Shown piece after piece: positions 27,008-36,131 of a DNA stretch of 64,000 bases. Source of the stretch: Acaryochloris sp. CCMEE 5410 (GTDB lineage: Bacteria; Cyanobacteriota; Cyanobacteriia; Thermosynechococcales; Thermosynechococcaceae); assembly GCF_000238775.2 (NCBI RefSeq), contig NZ_AFEJ02000002.1, forward strand, positions 1,349,501 through 1,413,500. Direction: 5' to 3'. Both the position numbers and the translations under genes were made by a program. The notes beneath the pieces are model-generated. The model was not told where the DNA came from, ran no database searches, and saw nothing but the letters and a program-made list of their open reading frames with translations. Positions within the stretch are counted from its first letter, which is position 1; each line of letters opens with the position of its first letter.

Positions 27008-28786
27008 TTAGAGCTTTCTAAGAAAGGGAACCGGGTTAATCGCACCTTTACCCGCAGGATGGAGTTCGAAGTGGGTGTGAGGCCCAGTACTGAGTCCAGT
27101 GCTCCCCATCTCAGCAATCTGTTGGCCTTGGTAAACAGATTGTCCAACGCGGGTTTTAATACGGTGGTTATGGGCATATAAGGTCAAGCTACCATCTGGG
27201 TGGCGGATCTCAACTAAATTGCCATATCCCCAGCGATTCCAGCCTGCAGTGGTCACAATGCCAGGAGCAGATGCTATGACCGGTGTACCCACAGGGGCAG
27301 CAATATCGATACCCCGATGGGGTCGTCCCCAACGCCAGCCGAACCCAGAAGTCAGAATGCCTTTAGCAGGCCACAAATACTTTTGGGGGCCCGGAAGCAT
27401 TTGGCTAGGGAGGTAACGATCAACGGAAGAAAGAGGCGGTAACTCTAAACTCGGAACCTGAGGCAACAGATTACGAGTGGCGATCTTCGTCGCATCACTA
27501 TTTAACTTCGTACTGGGGGCCGACTGAATCGGTAAAATAGCGACCGGCGGAGAGGCTTTAGTTGCGAGAGACTTGGTATCATCCTGGGTTGCTTTAGGCT
27601 CCTTGGATGTTTCAACCGTTGTCTTTTCCCCTTCCCCTAACACATCACTTGGCTTCGTCTTTGTCTCAGAATCGTTAAGAGCAACAATGTCCTCAACTGT
27701 TGTTAACGACAAGGACAGGGATTGATGGGCAGGAATGCGAAGCTTCGTTTCTGGCCCAATAGAAGCAGGGTCACTAATGCGATTTGCCTTCGTGATTTCC
27801 TTTGCCGAAACCTGGTAAAGGCGAGAGATATCGTCTAACGTCTCCCCCGGCTTGACCTGATGAACAATTGCTCCAGAGTCGATGAGAGCTGAGTTTTGCT
27901 CGTTCGGGATGATCGTTTGGGACAAATCGATATCGGGGAGGACAGCCAGGGAGGTAGAGTCCACTGATTTGACAGCAGTCGTGTCCTCAGGGCTATCTTT
28001 CTCAGACGTTGAGACATCCAGCGCTTCAATCCCTTGGGGGCTGCCCTCAAGGGTGGCAGACAAGTCTAAGGGATTGTTAATGGAAGCTAAACTCAACTCA
28101 ACATCTGACTGTTCGGATTGAGGCAGAAGCTCATCTAAATCAAGTAGGGGTTGGCTAGGTAACTCAGCCAACAGGATAGGCTCCACCTCTAGGATGGCTG
28201 ATGTGCTGAGTTCTACACTCTCTTCAATATTGTCAAGGTCGAGAATATCGATGGCTTCTAACAGATTTTTAGAGGTCAAGGGAGTCGTCAGCTCGTCAGC
28301 CAACTCTTGAGACACTCCAACCAAGGTACTTTGCGTAAAAGAAACGCCTGCCTTAGACACTAGTGATTTAGAAGATTTTTCAGACTCCAGAGGTGCAGAT
28401 TTAAGGGCCAGAGAACCAACCGGTTTAGTAGTCAGCAATGTAGTGGGCTTTGACCCTAGAGTTGGCTCAGCTGCAATGAGTGCAGATGAGCGCTGTACAG
28501 TCCGCTGTTGAAATAGCCTAGAGGACTGGGTGAGGTTCTGGTTTGAATAAGCCGATAATTTATATCGAGGAGAACCGATCAGATCTGGCAACTGCACAGA
28601 TGTAGAGGTGGATAGCTTTTGATGAGCCGGAGAAACGGCAGCTACAGCCGTCTGCCCAGTTGTTAGTCCGCCGATGGCACTGACCGTGATCATGAAACCT
28701 AGAACACTGACAGAACGAGTTCGACGAAGGAGAGTTGATACCCCTGACGAAGTGATATCAATCTTCTGCGGAATTTCTCGTTTCAA
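27008..28786 (-). CDS. LysM and M23 metallopeptidase (cell-wall endopeptidase)
   Basis: The 592-residue protein has an N-terminal signal or anchor (SVLGFMITVSAIGGLTTGQTAVAA). A long low-complexity Ser/Leu/Glu-rich region follows to about 310. One LysM domain (VHQVKPGETLDDISRLYQVS to LRIPA) comes next, then a linker and a C-terminal LytM/M23 domain. Zinc ligands are seen in HRGIDIA and HTHFELH, with GWRWGRPHRG and GSTGLSTGPHTHFE as family blocks. It should cleave peptidoglycan cross-links in the periplasm and help cell division or envelope growth. It ends 27 bases from the palindrome at 26939-26980. Confidence 0.9.
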   Translation of the reverse strand: MKREIPQKIDITSSGVSTLLRRTRSVSVLGFMITVSAIGGLTTGQTAVAAVSPAHQKLSTSTSVQLPDLIGSPRYKLSAYSNQNLTQSSRLFQQRTVQRSSALIAAEPTLGSKPTTLLTTKPVGSLALKSAPLESEKSSKSLVSKAGVSFTQSTLVGVSQELADELTTPLTSKNLLEAIDILDLDNIEESVELSTSAILEVEPILLAELPSQPLLDLDELLPQSEQSDVELSLASINNPLDLSATLEGSPQGIEALDVSTSEKDSPEDTTAVKSVDSTSLAVLPDIDLSQTIIPNEQNSALIDSGAIVHQVKPGETLDDISRLYQVSAKEITKANRISDPASIGPETKLRIPAHQSLSLSLTTVEDIVALNDSETKTKPSDVLGEGEKTTVETSKEPKATQDDTKSLATKASPPVAILPIQSAPSTKLNSDATKIATRNLLPQVPSLELPPLSSVDRYLPSQMLPGPQKYLWPAKGILTSGFGWRWGRPHRGIDIAAPVGTPVIASAPGIVTTAGWNRWGYGNLVEIRHPDGSLTLYAHNHRIKTRVGQSVYQGQQIAEMGSTGLSTGPHTHFELHPAGKGAINPVPFLRKL

Positions 28787-29434
28787 TGAGGACCTCCTAG
28801 ATGCGTAATGTGTCTCTGAATGACTCAGAAAAAGAACTGAGTGTATAACTGCGTTTGAGAGCTGGAATATAAGTTTTTAATTATCTCATAACATTGTTCT
28901 TAATGTTTGAGTGATCATGTCGTATCGAGAATCATATTAGGTAAAAATACCTTGCTTCTCTAAAATAAACAAGTTTCAAGTCGGTGCAGGCTAAACATGC
29001 TTGAATTAGAACCCTGGTCACGGATAGTAAACAGTATTCACAAATACCTTTGCCCAGAGTGTTCTACAGAAGCCTCTCACATGATTCACAATGACTGAGT
29101 GAATCAGAGCAGTGGTATTGCTCTGGATGGAGTGGCTTTCATTAATCTGCCCAGGAGCTTACTCGTATATCCTGCGTGATCCTACTGAATTCTTAAATAA
29201 AACCATCTAGGGATTGGTTATGCCTCCGTAAAAACACATAGAAGAGCTAACAGACTGCCTGAAATCAGTGAGATTCGAAGTCTAGATATAGATATTTATT
29301 TAAACTAAACTGATACATTAAAAATACTTATTTGTTTATAGAGAGAAATATTCCATTTATCCTAATCTATCTATTTGAATCTGCCAAAATTAGGGGCGAC
29401 CCTGTACAGATTTACCTCATTTCAAGTCTGAGGG
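28787..29434. other. 650-base intergenic region upstream of the M23 gene
   Basis: No coding frame is convincing on either strand. The sequence is AT-rich, with a small stem (GATTCAC/GTGAATC) near 29085-29106. I looked for a c-di-AMP (ydaO-type) leader, which sometimes precedes cell-wall peptidase genes, and did not find its conserved core. The length leaves room for a long leader or a small RNA. Confidence 0.5.
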
Positions 29435-29896
29435 TTAAGTCATTAATGCTAGCTGTCTACGAGCTTCAAATAGTCCAACAGCAGCACTGACAGACAGGTT
29501 CAAACTTCTGACCTGCTCATGGGCCATCGGGATACGAAGCACCGCAGAGCTATCTTGCAGAATATCTGGGGGTAAACCACTGGATTCACTCCCAAAGATC
29601 AGCCAATCATCCTCGCAGAATTGGAATTGCAAGTAGCTATGGGTTCCAGATTTGCTGAAGCTAACGGAACGTCCACCTTGTTGCTGACGCACCTGCTCAA
29701 AGGTATCCCAAGAAGCATGGGTTTGGAGTTTTACAAAGGGCCAGTAGTCTAGTCCTGCCCGCTTTAAATACCGATCGGATATTTCAAAACCTAAAGGCTC
29801 AACCAAATGCAGCTCGGTTTGCGTTGCCGCACAGGTCCGAGCAATATTACCTGTGTTGGGAGGGATCTCAGGATAAACAAGGACAATCCGGAGCAT
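29435..29896 (-). CDS. trmL: tRNA (cytidine/uridine-34) 2'-O-methyltransferase TrmL
   Basis: The 153-residue SPOUT methyltransferase is a minimal single-domain member. Motifs are YPEIPPNTGNIARTCAAT (motif 1), LIFGSESSGLP (motif 2) and IPMAHEQVRSLNLSVSAAVGLFEA (motif 3 with the knot). TrmL methylates the ribose of the wobble base in tRNA-Leu isoacceptors. The length matches the family. The gene follows gshA by 26 bases on the same strand, so the two are probably cotranscribed. Confidence 0.92.
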   Translation of the reverse strand: MLRIVLVYPEIPPNTGNIARTCAATQTELHLVEPLGFEISDRYLKRAGLDYWPFVKLQTHASWDTFEQVRQQQGGRSVSFSKSGTHSYLQFQFCEDDWLIFGSESSGLPPDILQDSSAVLRIPMAHEQVRSLNLSVSAAVGLFEARRQLALMT

Positions 29897-29922
29897 GGCT
29901 TAGACGTTAGCTGGTGGACTTT

Positions 29923-31068
29923 TTATACCGCTACAGGCTCACATAATTTGTTGCGCAGATCAATCTCTGTTTGGGCCATGTTTGCGATCGCATCCTGCAT
30001 CACAGACCGAATCGACTGCCCCTGTTGATGCTGCCTCAACCATTGTTGAGCCTCATTTCCTTGGTCCAAAATCTGGTGCATCGGCGACAGAAAACAGCTA
30101 AATCCTGATTGTTTCGCCATCGGCCATACTTCGGTATACAGCTCTTCAATCCAGTCTCGGGCCAGAATTTTGCGGCCATCTTGCCAATGGGTCAATTCCG
30201 CATCCAAACTATGGGTGGCAGCAGCGATTTCATTTGCATCTGCTAGAGCAACCAGGTATTCAGGATCAGTCTTGAAGTTGCTACCCACCAAAGGATCAAG
30301 CTGGAGATCATCAAGCAGCTGGAGGATTCGGGCTTCTAGCAACGCTGTAATCGCTAATAAATGGATGGGATGAGTGACGAGATCGCAAATTCTCAACTCC
30401 AAGCGATTCAAATCATAGGGACGACGATTGCCGTTGGGGCGCACCGAACTCCACAAGTGGCGCACGTTTTGCATCGTGCCCTGTAATAGCTGTGACTCGG
30501 TCCAATCAATAAAATGCTGATGACTGGTAAACAGGGGCACCTGGGCTGGGGTTTTGGGGAAGACGGCCCAACGAGACGAATGATGGCCCGTCACCTGCTC
30601 CCCTAAAAAGGGAGAAGAAGCACTTAAGGCCAAAAATAGTGGGGCTTCCATCCGAACTAGGCGACATGCCTGGAAGAGCTGCTCGATGTCAGGAATACCA
30701 ATATTGATATGAATACTGGCCGTCACAACACTCGTACCGTAGGTCTGCTCAATATAGGAATGGTAAGGATTTTTAGGATCAGACCGATAAAAACGCTGAT
30801 GATCTGCCAGGGCCAGGGTACTGCCTGGAATCAGGGTATAGTCTCCCAACGTTCGCACATATTCGCGAAGCTGGAGACGAGGTTTGAGAAGATCACAAAG
30901 CAGGGGATCATAATGATGGGCTGGGGCAGTCGTATATTCGACATTACGACTGTCAGGTTCTCGCACAAACCCATCTAAATCGGCAACAATTCGGTCGGAC
31001 AGGCCAACAATCTCACCTGAGGGTTTCCCAGTATACAGTTCTACCTCGAACCCTTTAGAAAGCACCAT
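29923..31068 (-). CDS. gshA: Glutamate-cysteine ligase, cyanobacterial type
   Basis: The 381-residue enzyme makes gamma-glutamylcysteine, the first step of glutathione synthesis, in the cytosol. It belongs to the GCS2-like branch used by cyanobacteria. Recognised segments are FEVELYTGKPSGEIVGLSDRI at the N-terminus, REPDSRNVEYTTAP, ASIHINIGIPD, SSRWAVFPKTPAQVP, and RPYDLNRLELRICD, which contains active-site Arg/Glu residues. Its length is normal. trmL follows 26 bases downstream. No redox or sulfur gene is adjacent. Confidence 0.92.
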   Translation of the reverse strand: MVLSKGFEVELYTGKPSGEIVGLSDRIVADLDGFVREPDSRNVEYTTAPAHHYDPLLCDLLKPRLQLREYVRTLGDYTLIPGSTLALADHQRFYRSDPKNPYHSYIEQTYGTSVVTASIHINIGIPDIEQLFQACRLVRMEAPLFLALSASSPFLGEQVTGHHSSRWAVFPKTPAQVPLFTSHQHFIDWTESQLLQGTMQNVRHLWSSVRPNGNRRPYDLNRLELRICDLVTHPIHLLAITALLEARILQLLDDLQLDPLVGSNFKTDPEYLVALADANEIAAATHSLDAELTHWQDGRKILARDWIEELYTEVWPMAKQSGFSCFLSPMHQILDQGNEAQQWLRQHQQGQSIRSVMQDAIANMAQTEIDLRNKLCEPVAV

Positions 31069-31397
31069 GCATATCCCTCGCTCTTGTCAAACAGATTATA
31101 GGCAGCAGATCTGAATAGACCCTTAGAAAGAGTTAGTAAATTTGATGAGGGCAAACCAAGGTTGAATGTACACCTAAAAATCGAACACGATCAATCAAAT
31201 AGGTGTACGGCTAGCAATGATGTCGCTCACTCGGCAGATCGTTGTTCACATTCTGACATATTTCGGTGCAGGTGTTGGGTAGAGTCCCGCCCCCCGCAGG
31301 ACTTCAGCCAAGCCAAAACAAGCATGAGGGCTACAAATGCCGATCATTACCGTTTAGAAAAACGATGTATGGAGTGCTTTCCTATAATCGGTTCAAC
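31069..31397. other. Intergenic region, no supported gene
   Basis: A 97-codon open frame on the plus strand (31162-31455) overlaps the 3' end of the DUF1400 gene. It has a composition unlike a protein (scattered Cys/His/Arg, no domain), so I treat the region as non-coding. No clear hairpin or promoter was seen. Confidence 0.45.
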
Positions 31398-32102
31398 TTA
31401 TTCCATGAAAGAACGAATGGTATCTGAGAGAATATCGAGGATTCCAGATTGCTGAATATAGGGTTGAGCTTGTTTTAAGATAGGACCCGCTTCTTTTAAG
31501 AGGGGACCTGCATCTTCTAAGAGAGGAGCGGCTTCTTTAAGCAAGGGGCTAGCAGCTCCGATGGCTGGGGCAAATTGCTTACCCTTGGCAATGATGGGGC
31601 CATATTTTTGATAGGCTTCCAACAGCCGCTCACCATCTACTTCGACAGTGCTGGTGGGATAACTTTCAAGGGTATCTAGGATGGTAATTTTGCCATCTCG
31701 GCTAGCGTCTAATACCAGGGCAGAGCGAATGGCCTGACGACTGGCTCGTTTAGAAGGGGGAGACATGATTTCCCCGGCTTCATCGAGCATGGCATCGCCA
31801 AAGGGGGTATTAAGTAACTGATCGAGCTGAGTAGAACTGACGGCAAAGGGGCGAGTGAGAATGTCGCTTACTTTTTCTGGCTCTTGTTCCGCTAACTCTA
31901 AATACACTTTTAGATCAGCAGGGGCACGACCTGTGTCAGCCAATTCTCGTAGGGAGCTAACCGGAACCGATCGGGCAATGGGGCCATATTTAAAGACAAC
32001 CTGTTCTGCAGCCCCAGAAGGTAATGCGCTCAATAGCACAGCCGCACAACTTCCTAATACATAATTCCACCATTTGCTGGTCTGTGATGTTGTTGAACTC
32101 AT
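31398..32102 (-). CDS. Exported DUF1400 protein with heptad tail
   Basis: The 234-residue protein has a signal peptide (YVLGSCAAVLLSALPSGAA, cleavage near residue 31). A DUF1400-like region follows: VVFKYGPIARSVPVSSLRELADTG, then LDQLLNTPFGDAMLDEAGEIM. In cyanobacteria this module usually precedes an alpha/beta hydrolase domain; here it stands alone. The last 60 residues hold five tandem 7-residue units of the type A-x-P-L-L-K-E (ASPLLKE, AAPLLED, AGPLLKE, AGPILKQ, AQPYIQQ). It should be periplasmic or lumenal. Function is unknown; loss of the hydrolase domain leaves a possible binding or assembly role. Confidence 0.72.
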   Translation of the reverse strand: MSSTTSQTSKWWNYVLGSCAAVLLSALPSGAAEQVVFKYGPIARSVPVSSLRELADTGRAPADLKVYLELAEQEPEKVSDILTRPFAVSSTQLDQLLNTPFGDAMLDEAGEIMSPPSKRASRQAIRSALVLDASRDGKITILDTLESYPTSTVEVDGERLLEAYQKYGPIIAKGKQFAPAIGAASPLLKEAAPLLEDAGPLLKEAGPILKQAQPYIQQSGILDILSDTIRSFME

Positions 32103-32435
32103 AGCGCTAGGGCCTATACCTTTCCAATCTTAAGAATACCCAATTACCATGACCAAAATGTGATCCCGGAGTTCCTGAAGTCTAAGAGATCTATAGTATT
32201 AGGTCGAACCCGTCGGGGATGGAATAGGATTTTGGCTGGGCGTTGATCTGGTATGGAGTGGGCGAAAATGCTCTCAAACCTGCTTCAATAGAAAGGAACG
32301 AAATCGGTTTATAGGCTCTGTAGCACTATATTCGAGGCCCAGTTAAAGCCAGCCGTTCAGGGTTTGAAATGGCATGGGGCTTGGAGTGATACAGAGTGAT
32401 TCACGAAAATTTGGCCACTGAAAGGTAAACGCTTT
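32103..32435. other. Divergent intergenic region upstream of hisA
   Basis: The 333 bases between the divergent DUF1400 gene and hisA show no coding frame or tRNA. Promoters for both genes should lie here, but I cannot place them with confidence. Confidence 0.45.
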
Positions 32436-33209
32436 ATGGATGTTATCCCTGCTATTGACTTGTTAGAGGGTCGGTGTGTCCGGCTATATCAAGGGGACTA
32501 TGACCAATCCCAGGTGTTTTCCGAGAATCCAGTTGAAGTTGCCAAAGCATGGGAAGCACAAGGGGCCAGGTGGCTCCATTTAGTGGATTTGGATGGCGCG
32601 AAGACTGGACAGCCCGTGAATCTAGACACCATTGCAGCGGTGGTAGAGGCTTTAGAAATTCCGGTGCAAGTGGGGGGAGGCTTGCGCGATCGCACCCGCG
32701 TTACCCAACTCCTCAATTTAGGTGTAAGAAGAGGCATTTTAGGTACGGTAGCCATTGAGAACCCTGATCTAGTGCAGGAGCTATGTCAGGAATTTCCCGA
32801 TCAGATTGTGGTGGGGATTGATGCAAGGGAAGGCAGAGTGGCCACCCGAGGCTGGTTAGAAACCTCTGAGATCCTGGCGGTAGACTTAGCCCAACGCATG
32901 GTGACGGCAGGTGCGGCGGCGATTATTTACACGGATATTCAGCGGGATGGTACATTGCAAGGTCCTAATATTCCGATGCTACGAGAAATGGCTGAGGCGA
33001 TTACGATTCCGGTGATTGCTTCTGGCGGCGTCAGCTCCATTACAGACCTACTGAATTTGCTAGCTTTAGAGGCTATTGGGGTCACAGGTGCAATTGTGGG
33101 TAAAGCCTTATATACAGAAGATATCGCTTTATCAGAAGCCCTTCGGGCCGTGGGTCCGGGTCGCTGGCAGGATGTGCCCCCTGATTTAGGCTCTTCTGCG
33201 CTGGCCTAG
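32436..33209 (+). CDS. hisA: Phosphoribosylformimino-AICAR-P isomerase HisA
   Basis: The 257-residue TIM-barrel enzyme catalyses the fourth step of histidine biosynthesis, the Amadori rearrangement of ProFAR to PRFAR. Catalytic D8 lies in [16 protein letters not shown] and D129 in VVGIDAREG. Phosphate-binding motifs are VGGGLRD and IASGGVSS. The length is slightly above the usual 240-250 because of a short C-terminal tail. It stands alone; other his genes are not in the window, as is common in cyanobacteria, where the pathway genes are dispersed. Confidence 0.95.
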   Translation: MDVIPAIDLLEGRCVRLYQGDYDQSQVFSENPVEVAKAWEAQGARWLHLVDLDGAKTGQPVNLDTIAAVVEALEIPVQVGGGLRDRTRVTQLLNLGVRRGILGTVAIENPDLVQELCQEFPDQIVVGIDAREGRVATRGWLETSEILAVDLAQRMVTAGAAAIIYTDIQRDGTLQGPNIPMLREMAEAITIPVIASGGVSSITDLLNLLALEAIGVTGAIVGKALYTEDIALSEALRAVGPGRWQDVPPDLGSSALA

Positions 33210-33277
33210 AAGTGACAACGCCACTCAGCAAACCATTCGAACGGGGGTATTGAAAACACCATGCAATACTTCAAGAG

Positions 33278-33523
33278 CTATTCAAGCTCAAATTCAACGC
33301 TCAGAAGAGGATGAGAATGCTCAAGTACCTCGGCAAGAGCTTCAGCACTTTGCCTGTTTCCTTCCCACAGCAAAAAAGTGCTTGAATTCGTGAATTTATA
33401 CGTCAATCCATATTGTTTAAAGATAGGGATAGCAGATTTGAGCTGTTTCCAAACATCCTGAGTCCAGTTCGGATCGGACTCGTGTGGCCAAGAAACGATT
33501 ATCGTGCCATCCTCATTCACCAT
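33278..33523 (-). CDS. Small conserved hypothetical protein
   Basis: The 81-residue cytosolic protein starts MVNEDGTIIVSWPHESDPNW and ends LEHSHPLLSVEFELE. The alternating pattern suggests a small alpha/beta fold. It lies 4 bases downstream of the membrane-protein gene at 33528 on the same strand, so they are one operon. No function is recognisable. Confidence 0.6.
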   Translation of the reverse strand: MVNEDGTIIVSWPHESDPNWTQDVWKQLKSAIPIFKQYGLTYKFTNSSTFLLWEGNRQSAEALAEVLEHSHPLLSVEFELE

Positions 33524-33527
33524 GTAC

Positions 33528-33830
33528 CTATATATCTTGGATATCTAAGGTTAAAGTAGGCGGTGCCGCAAAATCTCTACAGTCAATCGCCTTCTCTGAT
33601 AAAGCCATATCAGGATGGACCGAGCATTTCAGACGATACTCGTTGGTGAAATATTGGCAGTTACTACAAGGGATTTGATGCATCCGATTTGAGACTCGGA
33701 TACTGTATGCGATCGCAGATCCAATATTCCAAAGTATTAACCCCACAATCCCCCAAGCTAAACAAAAGCCTATTCCCACAAACAGAGGATGCAAGAGAGG
33801 GGAATAACTAACCCACAGTTGATAAACCAT
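33528..33830 (-). CDS. Membrane protein with cysteine-rich cytosolic tail
   Basis: The 100-residue protein has an N-terminal hydrophobic stretch of about 35 residues (LLHPLFVGIGFCLAWGIVGLILWNIGSAIAYSI), enough for one long or two short membrane helices. A tail follows with CSNCQYFTNEYRLKCSVHPDMALSEKAIDCRDF: four Cys and a His spaced like a small zinc or iron-sulfur knuckle. The Cys motif resembles those in short cyanobacterial membrane proteins of unknown function. It is cotranscribed with the small gene 4 bases downstream. Confidence 0.65.
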   Translation of the reverse strand: MVYQLWVSYSPLLHPLFVGIGFCLAWGIVGLILWNIGSAIAYSIRVSNRMHQIPCSNCQYFTNEYRLKCSVHPDMALSEKAIDCRDFAAPPTLTLDIQDI

Positions 33831-34029
33831 AATGTCTCGCTAACTAAGCCATATGCTGATGGGCAATTAAACTACCCACCCTTACGGTAAAACCTTAAAA
33901 ACATCGGCTAAGCAAGGATCATAGCTTCGTTATAAATATTTCAATCTCTTTACCCTTGGTAATTGAGCAACACAATTAGGTTACTCATTACCTCAGATTT
34001 AAACGTCACTGGTCAAGAAATCTGTGGTC

Positions 34030-34359
34030 TCACTCCAGTTCCTCTAAATCATCTAGTGTCAGTGGTGCTTGGGCACTATGACGGATATACAACGTATAAA
34101 CTGTGCCCTCTTGAATCGTAAAAAGAACTCGATATACGTTTTTGTTCTTCCCATACAAGAGTTGGCGTACTTCCTCTGGAAAAATCTCATGTTCGATTGC
34201 TAGGGCACAGCGTTGCGGCTTCTCTTGCAGCGTAGCAATCGTATTCATTAATCCTCGGAACCAGCGATCGGCAAACTCAGGATTGCGTTCTCGATACCAG
34301 CGATAGGCTTGCTCAATTTGAGCTTCCGCAATTGGAGTGATTTCAACCTGAAATGCCAT
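34030..34359 (-). CDS. RelE/ParE-family toxin
   Basis: The 109-residue protein starts MAFQVEITPIAEAQIEQAYRWY and continues RNPEFADRWFRGLMNTIATLQEKPQRCALA, ELRQLLYGK-type and VYTLYIRHSAQAPL segments, the ParE/RelE toxin fold. RelE members cleave mRNA at the ribosome, ParE members poison gyrase; which applies cannot be told here. The ATG at 34359 overlaps the antitoxin's 3' end by 17 bases, as expected for a coupled type II module with the antitoxin first. First of three modules in this cluster. Confidence 0.85.
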   Translation of the reverse strand: MAFQVEITPIAEAQIEQAYRWYRERNPEFADRWFRGLMNTIATLQEKPQRCALAIEHEIFPEEVRQLLYGKNKNVYRVLFTIQEGTVYTLYIRHSAQAPLTLDDLEELE

Positions 34360-34606
34360 ACTTTTGCTGCATTTCTTGGACAAAATTGCCAACAGGGCGA
34401 GTTTGACCAGAGTTGAGTTCCTCAAAGCCTTGCTGAATCCCCTCAATCGTTTCCAACTGATCTATCAGTTGGCGGAGTTTAGTCGGATCGATTTTGCCGG
34501 GATCAAGAAAGGTGACGAGAACTTGGGAGTGGTTACTAATATTTTGCGGTAGCTCGGCAAGCTGAATTTGCCCATCCTGATAAGTGCCTTCGATGGTTTT
34601 GAGCAT
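34343..34606 (-). CDS. Antitoxin of the RelE/ParE-type module
   Basis: The 87-residue protein starts MLKTIEGTYQDGQIQLAELPQ, the short beta N-terminus seen in cyanobacterial AbrB-like or DUF104-type antitoxins. The C-terminus is charged and probably disordered (IQQGFEELNSG), the usual toxin-neutralising part. The ATG at 34606 fits this start better than the in-frame codon at 34684. Its stop overlaps the toxin start by 17 bases, coupling their translation. Family assignment beyond antitoxin is uncertain. Confidence 0.75.
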   Translation of the reverse strand: MLKTIEGTYQDGQIQLAELPQNISNHSQVLVTFLDPGKIDPTKLRQLIDQLETIEGIQQGFEELNSGQTRPVGNFVQEMQQKYGISG

Positions 34607-34746
34607 AAGGTGTTGTTGGATTGGTGGCTCTTTCAATTTTACCAATGGAAGCCAAAGGATCACCCGAATGTACAGTCTTACCAACCACTTAGCGGCATAA
34701 CGATTAGGGGCACTGGCGTTTAAATCTAAGATTATCTGTTTAAAAA

Positions 34747-35082
34747 TTAGGGAAGAAGCGTTTTCAGTTTCTTCGTAACCTCAGTAACAGTCTCATCAGG
34801 GAGCTTGGCAATAAATTCGGCATTGCGTTGCTGCCAATCTAGGCTTTTGACTTGATCCGATAGAATCACGCCTGATACTTTTTCACTTGACGGAATAACA
34901 ACCTCAAAGGGATAGCCCTTAATCTGGTTAGTGATGGGACACAAAAGCGCTAAACGGACCTTACGGTTGTAAGCCAATAGTGACAGGATCAAGGCTGGAC
35001 GCCTGCCTGCTTGTTCATGACCTGTCTGAGGATTAAAATCAATCCACACTGCATCACCCTGTTCGGGGATATAGGACACCAT
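34747..35082 (-). CDS. mazF: MazF/PemK-family endoribonuclease toxin
   Basis: The roughly 111-residue protein reads YIPEQGDAVWIDFNPQTGHEQAGRRPALILS, the MazF/PemK start. It continues LLCPITNQIKGYPFEV and GVILSDQVKSLDW, where MazF toxins carry catalytic Arg and Ser/Thr. MazF cleaves single-stranded mRNA at short motifs. I chose ATG 35082; the in-frame TTG at 35091 would overlap the mazE stop. Only 2 bases separate the mazE stop from this start, so the two are tightly coupled. Confidence 0.92.
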   Translation of the reverse strand: MVSYIPEQGDAVWIDFNPQTGHEQAGRRPALILSLLAYNRKVRLALLCPITNQIKGYPFEVVIPSSEKVSGVILSDQVKSLDWQQRNAEFIAKLPDETVTEVTKKLKTLLP

Positions 35083-35084
35083 GC

Positions 35085-35327
35085 TTACCAAGCCTCATTA
35101 CCGACGGAAGCCGATGTCTCAATTTCGGCATGGATATTCTCTTCCGTAACATCTTCAAGTAGCTGCTCTAGGGAGTAGTGAGTTTCAAGGATGGGAGTAA
35201 TCACTAACTTACCCTCGACCATGCTTAAATCAACTTCAGTGTCAGGCTGAAGACGGATCTCTGCCGCAAATGATTTGGGAATTCGTAGGGCTAAGCTATT
35301 GCCCCACTTTTGCACTTTAGTCTTCAT
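35085..35327 (-). CDS. mazE: MazE-type AbrB antitoxin
   Basis: The 80-residue protein starts MKTKVQKWGNSLALRIPKSFAAEI, the textbook swapped-hairpin AbrB N-terminus of MazE. An acidic C-terminus follows (EQLLEDVTEENIHAEIE) that would wrap around MazF. The ATG at 35327 fits the family start. It binds its own promoter and represses the operon. It is directly upstream of mazF in the standard antitoxin-first order. Confidence 0.92.
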   Translation of the reverse strand: MKTKVQKWGNSLALRIPKSFAAEIRLQPDTEVDLSMVEGKLVITPILETHYSLEQLLEDVTEENIHAEIETSASVGNEAW

Positions 35328-35534
35328 CAGAAACCCATAAGTATATACAAAGAGTATACACAAGCCTAACTGATTGGTGTTAGAGGCGATCTCAAGAATG
35401 TTGCAATACAGATAGCCTCATCCAAGTTGTTTTCGGGTCATAAGGACACGAAAATAGCCTCGCCGCGTTCTCCGAATAATCCACTAACCTTCGATAACAA
35501 CAACAGAGTTGAGTTTCAACGACTAAGCTGTTTG

Positions 35535-35834
35535 CTAAGCTGAGCGAGGCTCTACACGCCTGGCAATCTCATCACGAGTTGGCAGCGTTTTAAGGTCGTA
35601 TATCGCTTGAAGATTCAACCAAGAGGCTGCATCGCCTCCAAAGTAGCGGGCTAGTCGCTCTGCCGTATCAGCAGTAACAGACCGACGCTCTTTCACAATC
35701 TCGTGAATGCGAGTAGCTGGAACATTTAGGGCCAATGCTAGGGCATTCACACTCATATTAAGAGGGGCAAGGAAATCTTCTCTTAGAATTTCTCCTGGAT
35801 GTACCGGACGCATACGATTAGTGGCTTTACTCAT
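35535..35834 (-). CDS. higA: HigA-type helix-turn-helix antitoxin
   Basis: The 99-residue protein begins MSKATNRMRPVHPGEILREDFLAPLNMS, the HigA/VapI signature. A Cro/C1 helix-turn-helix follows (VNALALALNVPATRIHEIVKERRSVTADTAERLARYFG), with conserved ASWLNLQAIYDL. It neutralises the HigB toxin encoded upstream and represses the operon. Toxin-first order with an 8-base gap is typical for higBA. Confidence 0.93.
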   Translation of the reverse strand: MSKATNRMRPVHPGEILREDFLAPLNMSVNALALALNVPATRIHEIVKERRSVTADTAERLARYFGGDAASWLNLQAIYDLKTLPTRDEIARRVEPRSA

Positions 35835-35842
35835 AATGATTT

Positions 35843-36121
35843 TTAGTGATAATCAACAATCTCGACATCAGCAGGACCATTTTCGGTCCACACAAAACAC
35901 ACACGAAATTGAGCATTGATGCGAATGCTGTACTGTCCTTTGCGATTCCCTTTCAAGGCTTCAAGTTGGTTGCCGGGAGGGGAACGCAGAAATCCTAGGG
36001 TCTGAGCTGCATCTAGTTGAGTCAGCTTGCGAATTGCTACCTCTTTGAAAGCTCTAAATTGGCGAGGATCACCACCTTCGAACAAAGACCGCGTCTGCTT
36101 ACAGCGAAATGACTGAATCAT
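35843..36121 (-). CDS. higB: HigB-type mRNA interferase toxin
   Basis: The 92-residue protein starts MIQSFRCKQTRSLFEGG and continues AIRKLTQLDAAQTLGFLRSPPGNQLEALKGNRKGQYSIRINAQFRVCFVW, the HigB/RelE-like fold. HigB cleaves mRNA on translating ribosomes. It precedes higA by 8 bases. A palindromic operator-like site lies just upstream of its start (36132-36148). Confidence 0.93.
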   Translation of the reverse strand: MIQSFRCKQTRSLFEGGDPRQFRAFKEVAIRKLTQLDAAQTLGFLRSPPGNQLEALKGNRKGQYSIRINAQFRVCFVWTENGPADVEIVDYH

Positions 36122-36131
36122 GCCTAATTTT

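Noticed and set aside
28787-29434. Possible c-di-AMP (ydaO-type) leader before the M23 peptidase gene
   Set aside because: The conserved core of that riboswitch was not visible in either half of the region.
31162-31455. 97-codon plus-strand frame
   Set aside because: It overlaps the 3' end of the DUF1400 gene on the other strand, has erratic Cys/His/Arg composition and no domain or ribosome site.
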